64,000 nt of DNA from contig JAHEYU010000016.1 in the NCBI GenBank assembly GCA_023251435.1, forward strand, positions 25,693 to 89,692. The letters run 5' to 3'. Below, piece by piece: positions 26,655-35,873 of the stretch (position 1 is the first letter of the stretch; every line of letters starts with the position of its first letter). Under the pieces are notes generated by a model, which ran no database searches, had not been told where the DNA came from, and saw only the letters and a program-made list of their open reading frames with translations. Source of the DNA: Bacteroidota bacterium. Lineage in GTDB: Bacteria > Bacteroidota > Bacteroidia > Bacteroidales > Prolixibacteraceae. Made by a program: the position numbers and the translations under genes.

Positions 26655-27785
26655 ATGAAATTTGTTGTTTCAAGTACCGAATTACTAAGTCATCTTTCTG
26701 CAATCAGTAAAGTGATCAATTCAAAGAATACACTTCCTATTCTGGATAATTATTTGTTTTTATTGGAAGATAACCTTCTGACAGTAACTGCATCCGATCT
26801 TGAATCAACGCTGATTACAAGTCTGGAACTCGACAACACCAATGGAACCGGTGCAATTGCTGTTCCGGCAAAACGCATGAACGAAATCCTGAAGGAATTT
26901 CCGGAGCAACCTTTAACTTTCCAGATTGATTCGGATACTTTTGCCATCGAAATTTTTTCGCAGAATGGTAAATTCAGTATTGTTGGACAGAATGGCGAAG
27001 ATTTTCCACAACAACCAATGCTGAACGAAGATATTGCTTCGACCATCAGTTTGAATCACAGTGTGTTGTTGAACGGTATCAATAAAACATTGTTCGCTAC
27101 TGCCGACGACGAACTTCGTCCGGTGATGAATGGTATTTTCGTTGAACTTTCAACCGAAGATATCAAGTTTGTGGCTTCAGATGCTCATAAACTGGTGAGA
27201 TACAAACGTTTCGATGCAAAAGCCGAAAAAGATGCTTCATTCATTCTTCCAAAAAAACCGGCTGCTTTGCTAAAAAGCTTGCTTCCGAAAGAAGATTTTG
27301 ATGTGAAACTGGAATTCGACGACAAAAATGCCTTCTTCACTTTAAGCAATTTCAAATTGATCTGTCGTTTGGTTGAAGGAAATTACCCAAGCTACAATTC
27401 AGTTATTCCAATGAATAATCCGAATCAATTGATTATTGACCGTGTTGAGTTTTACAATACAGTTCGTCGTGTATCTGTATTTTCAAATCAGGCCAGTAAT
27501 TTAGTTCGCCTTAAATTAACTGAAAATCAGCTGGTAGTTTCGGCTCAGGATATTGATTTTGCTATTTCGGCTGTTGAGAGACTAAGTTGTCAGTACGAAG
27601 GGGAGGACATGGAAATCGGATTCAAATCAACATTCCTTCAGGAAATATTGTCGAACCTGTCGGCTACCGATGTGAAAATGGAATTGTCGGATCCAACCCG
27701 TGCTGGTTTGTTATTACCTGCTGAAAATGAGCATGAAGAAGAAAATATTTTAATGCTTCTGATGCCAATGATGATAAACGCCTGA
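26655..27785 (+). CDS. dnaN: DNA polymerase III beta subunit (sliding clamp)
   Basis: 376 residues, the usual clamp size, with three repeats of the clamp fold. It begins MKFVVSSTELLSHLSAISKVI, has SNTLPILDNY-like wording (S-K-N-T-L-P-I-L-D-N-Y) and GEDFPQQP, and ends in a LMLLMPMMINA tail matching the usual MP-(M/V)-hydrophobic end that shapes the partner-binding pocket. It encircles DNA and tethers polymerase III. It is followed directly by a good terminator. It is not next to dnaA here, as is common in Bacteroidota. Confidence 0.96.
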   Translation: MKFVVSSTELLSHLSAISKVINSKNTLPILDNYLFLLEDNLLTVTASDLESTLITSLELDNTNGTGAIAVPAKRMNEILKEFPEQPLTFQIDSDTFAIEIFSQNGKFSIVGQNGEDFPQQPMLNEDIASTISLNHSVLLNGINKTLFATADDELRPVMNGIFVELSTEDIKFVASDAHKLVRYKRFDAKAEKDASFILPKKPAALLKSLLPKEDFDVKLEFDDKNAFFTLSNFKLICRLVEGNYPSYNSVIPMNNPNQLIIDRVEFYNTVRRVSVFSNQASNLVRLKLTENQLVVSAQDIDFAISAVERLSCQYEGEDMEIGFKSTFLQEILSNLSATDVKMELSDPTRAGLLLPAENEHEEENILMLLMPMMINA

Positions 27786-27807
27786 TGAATAACAGGCTCA
27801 ATAAAAG

Positions 27808-27843
27808 AAAACCTAACAGTGTGATATTGTTAGGTTTTTTTAA
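27808..27843 (+). terminator. Rho-independent terminator after dnaN
   Basis: AAACCTAACA pairs with TGTTAGGTTT around a 9-nt loop, followed by a T run, 23 bp after the dnaN stop. Confidence 0.85.
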
Positions 27844-27888
27844 TTTTATAGCGGTAATGCTAACTTGTCTATTCTTCAGAAATTATTA

Positions 27889-29601
27889 ATGAAACGAGGA
27901 TTTGTATTTATTATACTTGTTTTAACCTTTGTCATTGGCATTCAGGTAAATAATGTGAACGGTCAGACTTACTGTAATCCGATAAACTTACCTATTCAAT
28001 TTAATCCCGATTTACCATCCCAACCAGATATTACCGACCCGGCTATTGTTCTTTATAAGGACAACTATTTTTTATTCGCTTCAAATGCCGGAGGATATTG
28101 GTATTCAGACGATTTACTTTCATGGAAATTTGTAACTGCCATAAACCTGCCGTTTGAAAATCTGGCGCCATCAGTTTTTGTCATCGGTGACTGGATTTAT
28201 TTTACCTCATCACTTAGCAAAACCATTTTTCGTTCTAAAGATCCGGTCAATGGAAAATGGGAAGTGTATAGCAATAATTCAGTTTTGCTCTCCCTCATTA
28301 GCGATTTTTCGATTTTTGTTGATACTGATGGCAGGGTTTTTTGCTACTACGGATGTACCAATCACAACGGAGTTATGGCGCGCGAATTAGATCCGAATAA
28401 TTTGCTCGAGCCCATAGGCATTCCCGTTGTTTGCGATAAATTAAATCCACTATTGAAAAGTGTGAAAAAACTCAAGGAAACTCCGGGCAACCCAGTCACT
28501 TATAAAACCAAAGGCTCGTGGATGAATAAATACAATGGAAAATACTATTATCAATGTGCCGAACCAATTGGTGTACTGAATAGTTTTGCAGATTTTGTCT
28601 ATGTTTCGGATAGTCCGATGGGGCCTTTTACTTTTGCATCCAATAATCCATTTTCATATAAACCCGATGGTTTTGTAAGCGGAGCTGGTAACGGGGCGAC
28701 ATTTGCCGATAAATTTGGCAACTGGTGGCACATTGCAACTATTACAGCACCAAAAAACCAGCAATCTCAAACCCGATTCGCGCTTTTTCCATCTGGTTTT
28801 GATAAAGACGGGAACTTGTTTACAAAAACTGATTTTGGTGATTACCCGATTATCATGCCCGGCAGTAAATATTCCAATGTAAGTAAGCTTGATCCGGAGT
28901 GGTCGCTGCTTTCGGGTAACATTGAGGCACAGGCATCTTCAAGTTCGTCTTCTGGCCCGGTCGCTTCGGCTTTCGATGAAAATATCGGAACTTTCTGGAG
29001 TGCACAAACCGGTAAAAAGGGCGAATGGCTGATGGTAGATTTAGGCTCGGTTTGTACAATTAATGCCTTTCAGCTAAATTTTGCAGAAAATAAAACACAA
29101 ATCAAGGCTAATGACAGTTTGCTTGCCTACCAGTATCTTGTTGAATATTCAGTTGACAAAAAGAATTGGAAAAAATTGAGTGATAAAACTGCCAATACCG
29201 AATACATCACAAATCCTTACGAAACGATAAAAGTTCCTGTTGAGGCGCAGTATCTGAAAATTACCAACTATCATGTGCCTGTTGGTACCTTTGCTATTTC
29301 AGGGTTTCGGATTTTTGGTTCAGGAACAGACCGCAAGCCGAAAAGGGTTAGTACGTTTCGCGCAGTTAGAGATTACCGCAATCAGCAAATAATTAAAATG
29401 TCGTGGAAGAAGCAGGCAAATACTGCGGGTTACAATATTCGGTATGGAACCGATAAAGATAAATTATACCACAGTTATCAGGTATTTAAAACCACGCGGT
29501 TAACCATTCATTGCCCCGATAAAAATAAAGAGTATTGGTTTCAAATGGATGCATTTAATGAAAACGGGGTTACGCCCGGAAAACCACAACTTTCCAAGTA
29601 A
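27889..29601 (+). CDS. Secreted GH43-like glycosidase with F5/8 type C domain
   Basis: 570 residues from the ATG at 27889, with a signal peptide (ending near VNGQT). The five-bladed propeller region, about 30-330, begins with PDITDPAIVLYKDNYFLFAS, where the Asp in the DPA motif is the usual GH43 general base. GYWYSDDLLSWKFV follows, and later FVSGAGNGATFADKFGNWWHI. About 340-485 is an F5/8 type C (discoidin) module (VASAFDENIGTFWSAQTGKKGEW, VDLGS), which binds sugars, and the end looks like a fibronectin III module. Arabinan- or xylan-type side chains are common substrates of the family; the real one is not known. Confidence 0.85.
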   Translation: MKRGFVFIILVLTFVIGIQVNNVNGQTYCNPINLPIQFNPDLPSQPDITDPAIVLYKDNYFLFASNAGGYWYSDDLLSWKFVTAINLPFENLAPSVFVIGDWIYFTSSLSKTIFRSKDPVNGKWEVYSNNSVLLSLISDFSIFVDTDGRVFCYYGCTNHNGVMARELDPNNLLEPIGIPVVCDKLNPLLKSVKKLKETPGNPVTYKTKGSWMNKYNGKYYYQCAEPIGVLNSFADFVYVSDSPMGPFTFASNNPFSYKPDGFVSGAGNGATFADKFGNWWHIATITAPKNQQSQTRFALFPSGFDKDGNLFTKTDFGDYPIIMPGSKYSNVSKLDPEWSLLSGNIEAQASSSSSSGPVASAFDENIGTFWSAQTGKKGEWLMVDLGSVCTINAFQLNFAENKTQIKANDSLLAYQYLVEYSVDKKNWKKLSDKTANTEYITNPYETIKVPVEAQYLKITNYHVPVGTFAISGFRIFGSGTDRKPKRVSTFRAVRDYRNQQIIKMSWKKQANTAGYNIRYGTDKDKLYHSYQVFKTTRLTIHCPDKNKEYWFQMDAFNENGVTPGKPQLSK

Positions 29602-29689
29602 TTTGTTTGAAATAAATGTGTTAAATTGTCATTCAGTTCAAAGTTAAAGTGCCGTCATAATGCTATCCGATTCCATTCGATTAATTGTT

Positions 29690-29697
29690 TAGATTTG
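29690..29697 (+). promoter_or_regulatory. Putative -7 element upstream of the DnaQ-like gene
   Basis: TAGATTTG matches TAnnTTTG, 124 bp before the start codon, implying a long leader. Confidence 0.35.
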
Positions 29698-29820
29698 CAT
29701 TCGAATTGATTACATTCTTTAAAACATGAAATGAGCATGATTCCAGAAAGCACCATTCGAAATGAATATTTTCTAATCATGCGAATTCCATCCGACAATT
29801 AAAAAACAAATTATATACGT

Positions 29821-30621
29821 ATGAATCTTAATCTCAAAAATCCGTTGGTTTTTCTTGATCTGGAAACAACCGGAATGAATATCGTAACCGACAGGATCGT
29901 TGAAATCGCACTGATAAAAGTTCATCCCGACGGCAGGGAAGAGGAAAAACAGTATCGTATTAATCCTGAAATGCATATTCCGGAGCTTGTAAGTAAGATT
30001 CATGGAATTTATGACGACGACATAAAAGACAAACCTACCTTTAAGGAAGTTGCAAAGAATATTGCACAGTTTATTGAAGGTTGCGATTTTGCCGGTTTCA
30101 ACTCCAACCGGTTTGATATACCGTTGCTCGCTGAGGAATTTTTACGTGCCGATGTTGATATTGACCTGAAAAAGAGGAAATTTATTGATGTTCAGGCCAT
30201 TTTTCACAAAATGGAAAAACGAACCCTGGCAGCGGCATATAAGTTTTACTGCCAGAAACCTTTGGAAGATGCCCACAGTGCAATGGCCGATACAAAAGCA
30301 ACTTACGAAGTACTGAAAGCGCAGCTCGACCAGTACAAGGATGAAGAATATGAAGATCATGCTGGGAAGGTTTCGAAGCCGATAGTAAACGATATTCAGG
30401 CGTTAAGCGAATTTTCGGCTTACGATACAAATGTTGATTTTGTTGGCCGGATAGTTTACGACGAAAATGGTGTCGAAATCATCAATTTCGGGAAAAACAA
30501 AGGAGTACCTGTTGAGAAAGTTTTACGCGAGCAGCCCGGCTATTACGGATGGATTTTGAACAATGAATTCCCGCTGTACACAAAGAAAGTGCTGACTGCG
30601 ATAAAATTGAGAATGAAATAG
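29821..30621 (+). CDS. DnaQ-like 3'-5' exonuclease
   Basis: 266 residues. DEDDh exonuclease motifs are in order: FLDLETTG with D13 and E15, FAGFNSNRFDIPLL with the third acidic residue, and HSAMADTKATYEV near 159-171 with the His and the last Asp. The C-terminal part, V-Y-D-E-N-G-V-E-I-I-N-F-G-K-N-K-G, resembles the small FGKxKG module found with such nucleases. The family includes the pol III epsilon proofreading subunit and RNase T. Stand-alone forms with this tail are common in Bacteroidota and their exact role is unclear. Confidence 0.9.
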   Translation: MNLNLKNPLVFLDLETTGMNIVTDRIVEIALIKVHPDGREEEKQYRINPEMHIPELVSKIHGIYDDDIKDKPTFKEVAKNIAQFIEGCDFAGFNSNRFDIPLLAEEFLRADVDIDLKKRKFIDVQAIFHKMEKRTLAAAYKFYCQKPLEDAHSAMADTKATYEVLKAQLDQYKDEEYEDHAGKVSKPIVNDIQALSEFSAYDTNVDFVGRIVYDENGVEIINFGKNKGVPVEKVLREQPGYYGWILNNEFPLYTKKVLTAIKLRMK

Positions 30622-30738
30622 CAGGATGTTGTAATTGATTGTAATTCATGGTCATTAAATTGTCATTGATTGTTGAAAAAACAATAAATGACTACCAATA
30701 ACCTGCCAAACCAATTTAACCCAAAAATACAATTACCA

Positions 30739-31353
30739 ATGAAAATCATCTGTGTTGGCCGAAATTATGTGGCGCATGCCAAAGAGTTAAACAATGAAAT
30801 TCCAGACGAACCGGTTTTATTTATGAAACCCGATTCGGCTTTGCTTCGGAACAACGATCCTTTTTATATTCCCGACTGGACGCAAGACGTTCATCACGAA
30901 ATAGAACTGATTGTCAGGATTAACCGACTGGGCAAAAACATAGAAAAGAAATTTGCGCATCGCTATTACGACGAAATTGGTATTGGCATCGATTTTACTG
31001 CACGCGATGTTCAGAATGTGCTAAAAGACAAAGGATTGCCGTGGGAAAAGTCGAAAGCATTCGATTATTCAGCTGTAATTTGTCCCGAATTTGTGACTGT
31101 CTCTTCATTGCCCGACCGCAATGCCATTCATTTCAGGCTCGATATCAACGGAAAAACTGTTCAGGATGGAAACTCTGCTTTGATGATTTTTTCGATAGAT
31201 GATATTATTTCGCATGTTTCGAAGTATTTTACACTGAAAATTGGAGATCTTATTTATACAGGAACTCCCGCTGGAGTTGGCCCGGTAAAGATTGGAGACC
31301 ATCTGAAAGGCTATCTGGAAGGCAATAAAAAGTTTGATTTTTTTGTGAAATAG
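30739..31353 (+). CDS. Fumarylacetoacetate hydrolase family protein
   Basis: 204 residues from the ATG at 30739, which gives the usual MKIICVGRNYVAHAKEL start; an upstream ATG at 30688 would add 17 residues. FAH fold motifs are EPVLFMKPDSAL, HHEIELIVRI (metal ligands), GIDFTARDVQ, WEKSKAFDYSA, and IYTGTPAGVGPVK near the end. Members include acylpyruvases and 2-hydroxyhepta-2,4-diene-1,7-dioate isomerases. The closest biochemical guess is an acylpyruvase, unproven. No catabolic neighbours give a clue. Confidence 0.9.
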   Translation: MKIICVGRNYVAHAKELNNEIPDEPVLFMKPDSALLRNNDPFYIPDWTQDVHHEIELIVRINRLGKNIEKKFAHRYYDEIGIGIDFTARDVQNVLKDKGLPWEKSKAFDYSAVICPEFVTVSSLPDRNAIHFRLDINGKTVQDGNSALMIFSIDDIISHVSKYFTLKIGDLIYTGTPAGVGPVKIGDHLKGYLEGNKKFDFFVK

Positions 31354-31520
31354 CGTTTTGTATATCGCATGGTTTAGTTTTCTTTCCCTTTTTTTGGCGG
31401 TTATTTATGGATTTTACCGAAATAATCGTCTATTTTTACCGCCAGGTGGCTGAATTATACTTTAACCAATTTTTCAAATCGGTATATTTAGTCGGTGCTT
31501 AACCAACAAACTATTTGACT

Positions 31521-32744
31521 ATGAGTAACAAGAAAGGACTCTTGATTGCAGTTCTCGTTTTGTCTGCAATCGTATTGCTTTTATTTATTTCCCGCATCAC
31601 GGGTTTCCCGACGTTTCTCAATTCTCCTCCCAATGAATTTCAGACCTGCGTAGCCGAAAGGGGGCAAGTATATTTTTCAATCGAAGCTTCGGGTGTTGTT
31701 GAGCCTGAAAACGAAGTGATCATTCTTAGTCCGGCCAATAGCATCATCCGGAAAATAAATAAGGAACCCGGAAGTTTTGTAAAACAAGGTGAGGTGATCG
31801 TTGAGCTCGATGACAAACAAATTCGTGATGAGATCGAGCAAATTTCAGATCAGCTCGAAATGAGATCAAATTCGCTCGAACGTTCACGTCTGGAAGGACA
31901 AATGGCACGTATCGATCTGGATTATAATGTGGAAGTTAAAAAATTGCGTATTACTTCCATCAAAGCTCAATTAGCCGATGAGGAACAATTGCTTAGTGTT
32001 GGGGGTATTTCTTCGGCAAAACTCGACGAAACCAAGCAAAATCTGGTGTTGGCAGAAAAAGATCTGGATATGGTGTTGAAAAAGAATGCCATCAGGCTGA
32101 AACAAATGAAAACCGAAGAAATCGGGCTCAATCTTCAGATTGAAATTCAGAAAAAACAATTGGAAGATAAATTTGAACTGCTGGGAAAACTCAATGTTAA
32201 AGCGCCTTCCGATGGAATTATCTTGTCAGTTTCAGGAAAAGGTGGTGAACGTTTTGGTACCGATAAAACTTTGATTGTGCTTTCCGATCTTACCACATTT
32301 AAAATTAGAGGCATCATCGATGAAAAACAGTCGGATTTTGTAAAAACCGGAAATCAGGTGATTGTTTGGGTTGATAATGTAAAGCTAAATGGAACCATCG
32401 GAAATGTTACCCCAACGGTTGCCGACAATAAAATTCAGTTTAATGTACACCTGGAACACAACAATAATCCTAATTTAATACCGAATCAAACGGTCAGGCT
32501 GGAAGTTTTAAAAACCTTAAAGAATGAAGTGTTGCGAATAATGGCCAGCAACGATTTTAAACCCAATAACGAGCAAACCATTTTTGTTCACGATTCTGGG
32601 AAAGTGGTTCCGCGCATGGTTAAATTTGGATTAAAAGGTACCGATTTTATAGAGGTAATTTCAGGATTAGCTGAAGGTGAAAAAGTAATGGTGGAAAAAT
32701 CGCAGCCGCATGTAAAATCTCCAAAAACAGATAATAAAAAGTAA
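31521..32744 (+). CDS. HlyD/RND-type periplasmic adaptor (membrane fusion protein)
   Basis: 407 residues from the ATG at 31521. One N-terminal membrane anchor (about 8-28) comes first, then a biotinyl-lipoyl-like half (E-P-G-S-F-V-K-Q-G-E-V-I-V-E-L-D near 81-96). A coiled-coil hairpin (near 100-220) and a second lipoyl half with VKAPSDGIILSVSG follow, then beta-barrel and membrane-proximal domains. Such adaptors link an inner-membrane pump to a TolC channel. The TolC-type gene follows with no gap, but no pump gene is present, so the pump must be elsewhere. Confidence 0.9.
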   Translation: MSNKKGLLIAVLVLSAIVLLLFISRITGFPTFLNSPPNEFQTCVAERGQVYFSIEASGVVEPENEVIILSPANSIIRKINKEPGSFVKQGEVIVELDDKQIRDEIEQISDQLEMRSNSLERSRLEGQMARIDLDYNVEVKKLRITSIKAQLADEEQLLSVGGISSAKLDETKQNLVLAEKDLDMVLKKNAIRLKQMKTEEIGLNLQIEIQKKQLEDKFELLGKLNVKAPSDGIILSVSGKGGERFGTDKTLIVLSDLTTFKIRGIIDEKQSDFVKTGNQVIVWVDNVKLNGTIGNVTPTVADNKIQFNVHLEHNNNPNLIPNQTVRLEVLKTLKNEVLRIMASNDFKPNNEQTIFVHDSGKVVPRMVKFGLKGTDFIEVISGLAEGEKVMVEKSQPHVKSPKTDNKK

Positions 32745-34247
32745 ATGATGAGCCGGATAGAAATTAGGAAATTGTCGGGCATTGTCGTTTTCGTTCTGAT
32801 GATGCCACTTTTAGATTTACAGGCCCAGGATTCAATCAAATACAGTCTCAGACTGAGCGATGTGATTTCACTTGCAATTGAACAATCCCCGTCGGTAAAG
32901 TATGCCCAGAACCGAAACGAAAATTATTACTGGCGCTGGAAAAATTTTAAGACCCGCTATCGTCCACAACTGGTTCTTTCGGGCACTCTGCCCGATTATA
33001 CCAAATCGACTGTTGGAGTGACGCAGCCTGATGGTAGCCTGGCATTTAAACAGGTAACCAACCTTTCAACATCGGCCAGGTTGGCGCTAAATCAATCAAT
33101 TCCGCTGACAGGTACTTATATTTATGCATCAACTTCAGCATACCGTTTTCAGGATTATAACAAAGATGTAATTCAGTTTTCGGGGAGCCCATTCTCATTT
33201 GGATTTACTCAACCTATTTTTTCGATTAACTGGATGAAATGGCAGCAAAAAACAGAACCATTGATTTATGATGAAGCACAAAAAGATTTCATTGAATCGA
33301 TAGAAGAAATCTCGCTAAATACAGTTTATCGTTTTTTTAGGTATCTGATGGTGCAAACCAACTACAAACTGGCTGAAAGTAATCTGAAAAACAGTTCAAA
33401 TAACCTGAAAATTGCACAGACAAAAAAGGAGCTTGGAAAAATATCGGAGAATAACTTTGCAAGGAACGAACTTGCGGTACTTAATGCTCAAAAGGCATTA
33501 AACCAGGCAAGTATGGATTTGAAAAACGCTGATTTCGAATTAAAATCGTATGTTGGAATTCCACAGGACCAGATTATAGAATTAGAAGTTCCTTTGAATA
33601 TTACCTTATTTGATATAGACATTGAAAAAGCCCTGGCTGAAGCCAAAATCAACCGCAAAGAAGGTTCGGAATATAAACGCAGACTAATTATTGCCGATCG
33701 CGATTTGCTGAATGCCAAGCGAAGTACAGGATTAAGCGCTTCACTTCAGGGAAGTTACGGATTGTCGAACAGCGCTGAAACAATGGCTGGTATTTATGAT
33801 AAGCCTGAACGGCAACAAACGCTAAAACTTGCATTAAGTATTCCTATTTTGGATTGGGGCCAGTCGGCTTCAGCAGTTAAACTGGCTGAATCGGAACGCG
33901 ACCTGGTTATTTATGATGTAGAGAAAGACCGCGAAGATTTTGAACGAAGCGTGGTGGTTCAGGTCGAACAGTTTAGTTTGATGAAAGATCAGCTGATGAC
34001 AGCCAATGAAGCTGATAAGGTTTCGGAAAACGGTTACCAGATTGCATTAAAACAATTTCAGAACGGAGAAATCAGTATTACTGACCTGAACATTTCACTG
34101 TCGGAACGTGAAGATGCAAAACGCGATTACATTCGTTCGTTGCAAACTTATTGGGAAGCCTATTATAAACTTCGCATACTAACATTGTACGATTTTGATA
34201 ATAATCAGAAGATTAAATACATAAATCCATTGAGCACGGATAATTAG
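32745..34247 (+). CDS. TolC family outer-membrane efflux protein
   Basis: 500 residues; the ATG follows the adaptor stop codon directly. A signal peptide (ending LLDLQAQDS) leads into two repeats of long amphipathic helices, as in TolC: S-L-R-L-S-D-V-I-S-L-A-I-E-Q-S-P at the start, and LAIPILDWGQ-like wording (S-I-P-I-L-D-W-G) in the second half. It forms the trimeric outer-membrane exit duct for the adaptor encoded upstream. A strong terminator follows. Confidence 0.9.
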   Translation: MMSRIEIRKLSGIVVFVLMMPLLDLQAQDSIKYSLRLSDVISLAIEQSPSVKYAQNRNENYYWRWKNFKTRYRPQLVLSGTLPDYTKSTVGVTQPDGSLAFKQVTNLSTSARLALNQSIPLTGTYIYASTSAYRFQDYNKDVIQFSGSPFSFGFTQPIFSINWMKWQQKTEPLIYDEAQKDFIESIEEISLNTVYRFFRYLMVQTNYKLAESNLKNSSNNLKIAQTKKELGKISENNFARNELAVLNAQKALNQASMDLKNADFELKSYVGIPQDQIIELEVPLNITLFDIDIEKALAEAKINRKEGSEYKRRLIIADRDLLNAKRSTGLSASLQGSYGLSNSAETMAGIYDKPERQQTLKLALSIPILDWGQSASAVKLAESERDLVIYDVEKDREDFERSVVVQVEQFSLMKDQLMTANEADKVSENGYQIALKQFQNGEISITDLNISLSEREDAKRDYIRSLQTYWEAYYKLRILTLYDFDNNQKIKYINPLSTDN

Positions 34248-34273
34248 GTTTTCACTTATACTGTATTGTGTTG

Positions 34274-34319
34274 GCAGGCCGGAATCAGAAATAAAATGAT
34301 TCCGGCCTGCTATTTTTTT
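34274..34319 (+). terminator. Rho-independent terminator after the efflux pair
   Basis: A perfect 14-bp stem (GCAGGCCGGAATCA with its complement at 34297-34310) and a 9-nt loop, followed by TATTTTTTTA. The gap 34248-34578 otherwise holds only the promoter of the next gene. Confidence 0.92.
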
Positions 34320-34521
34320 ATTGCTTTCATTAAAATCAACGTTTCTCCAAGTCTAAGAATATCACCATCTCCTTAAATTATTGCCTGCATTGTTTCTATT
34401 TTAAATTTATATTCAGACAAAAAGGTATTCTATTCTGTCTGAAATTCAGCGATTTGTTAAAATGTGTTATAAAGTATGTCAATAATTTAATAAAAAATTA
34501 ATACTTTATAAAATATTTAAG

Positions 34522-34529
34522 TATCTTTG
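34522..34529 (+). promoter_or_regulatory. Putative -7 promoter element for the ROK regulator
   Basis: TATCTTTG, an exact TAnnTTTG match, 50 bp before the start codon in a very AT-rich stretch. Confidence 0.55.
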
Positions 34530-34578
34530 CTTGTGTTGTTGATCTCATTTACTTTGTTTTTCCATAAAGAAAGAAAAT

Positions 34579-35823
34579 ATGGCACTTGTCAATGAACTCT
34601 ATTCCGAAAATTTATCAGCTACCGATTTAAACAAGGTAAGGCAGAAAAAAAGAATTCTCAGTTTGCTGCATACGAATGGTAACTTATCTGCTCCCGACCT
34701 TAGTAAATGGCTAAAAATAAGTTTGCCAACCTGCATTGTATTATTGAATGATTTAATGTTGCAGGGATACGTAAAAAATATCGGAATTGGAGAATCGAGT
34801 GGGGGTCGGAAACCAAATTTATTTGGTTTGCCTGAAGATCGCTTCTATGTCATCTCGTGCGATTTTGCCCGTTTCAATGCTAGTATGGTGATTTGTGATT
34901 GTTACAATCAATTTGTTACTCCTGTATTATTAGTCGATACCCATATTGACGATCCGGATTTGGTAGATAAATTATTTCAGGCCGCTCAAAAATTAATGAC
35001 TGAAAATCAAATCCCTAATCAAAAAGTTTTCGGGCTGGGTGTTGACATGCCGGGCTTGATTGATTCTAAAGCTGGTATCAACTATACAATTAAAGATAAA
35101 AAACGGCAGAACATTGGTCGCGACCTGAAACAGCGTTTCAATAAACTAATTTATATAGACAACGATGCCCGGATGCATGCCTACGGAGAGTTTAATTTTG
35201 GGGCAGGAAAAGGCTACAAAGATGCGATCTTCATTCACTGGAGCTGGGGACTTGGCCTTGGTATTATTGTAAATGGCCAGCTATACAGCGGAAACAAAGG
35301 CTTTGCCGGTGAATTGTCGCACATCCCGATGATTGAAAACGGCGATTTGTGTATTTGCGGAAAACGTGGCTGTCTCGAAACAATTGCATCTTCAAATACA
35401 ATTATTAAAAGGGTTGCGCAAGGTTTTGCCGATAACGAAATTTCTTCTCTTATCAACCAGTTTAAAGATCATCCGGATCGCGTGACGCCTGAAGATGTTG
35501 TAAATATGGCAAGGCAGGGTGACGAGTTCTGCATCTCTATCCTGAACGAAATCGGGAAGGCCATGGGCAAAGGTCTTTCATACATTATTCAGTTGCTTAA
35601 CCCTGAAGTCATTGTTTTAAGCGGTCCTTTGTCAAAAGCAAGGCAATATGTTCTGTCGCCTATTCAGCAATCCTTAAACCGTCTTTGTCTTGAAAAGATT
35701 TCTGGAAATACCACTGTTATTGTTTCTGATTTAGGTGATCAATCGGCCTTACTTGGAACCTCAGAAATGGTATATCAGAAAGTCTTTTCAGAAATAAATT
35801 TCACAGAATCAACTCAATCATAA
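34579..35823 (+). CDS. ROK family transcriptional regulator (NagC/XylR type)
   Basis: 414 residues. A winged helix-turn-helix occupies about 20-75 (KRILSLLHTNGNLSAPDLSK, then GRKP before the ROK domain). The ROK fold follows, with GVDMPGLID, YIDNDARMHAYGE, and the zinc signature H-I-P...C-I-C-G-K-R-G-C-L-E. Proteins of this build are sugar-responsive repressors or activators; some keep kinase activity. It is transcribed into SusC after a 50-bp gap, so it is very likely the regulator of this glycan locus, in place of the more usual ECF sigma or hybrid two-component regulator. The sugar effector is unknown. Confidence 0.9.
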   Translation: MALVNELYSENLSATDLNKVRQKKRILSLLHTNGNLSAPDLSKWLKISLPTCIVLLNDLMLQGYVKNIGIGESSGGRKPNLFGLPEDRFYVISCDFARFNASMVICDCYNQFVTPVLLVDTHIDDPDLVDKLFQAAQKLMTENQIPNQKVFGLGVDMPGLIDSKAGINYTIKDKKRQNIGRDLKQRFNKLIYIDNDARMHAYGEFNFGAGKGYKDAIFIHWSWGLGLGIIVNGQLYSGNKGFAGELSHIPMIENGDLCICGKRGCLETIASSNTIIKRVAQGFADNEISSLINQFKDHPDRVTPEDVVNMARQGDEFCISILNEIGKAMGKGLSYIIQLLNPEVIVLSGPLSKARQYVLSPIQQSLNRLCLEKISGNTTVIVSDLGDQSALLGTSEMVYQKVFSEINFTESTQS

Positions 35824-35873
35824 TTGAAGTGTAATTACTATTTATTCTTTTAACTAAATTAATTTTAAAACTT

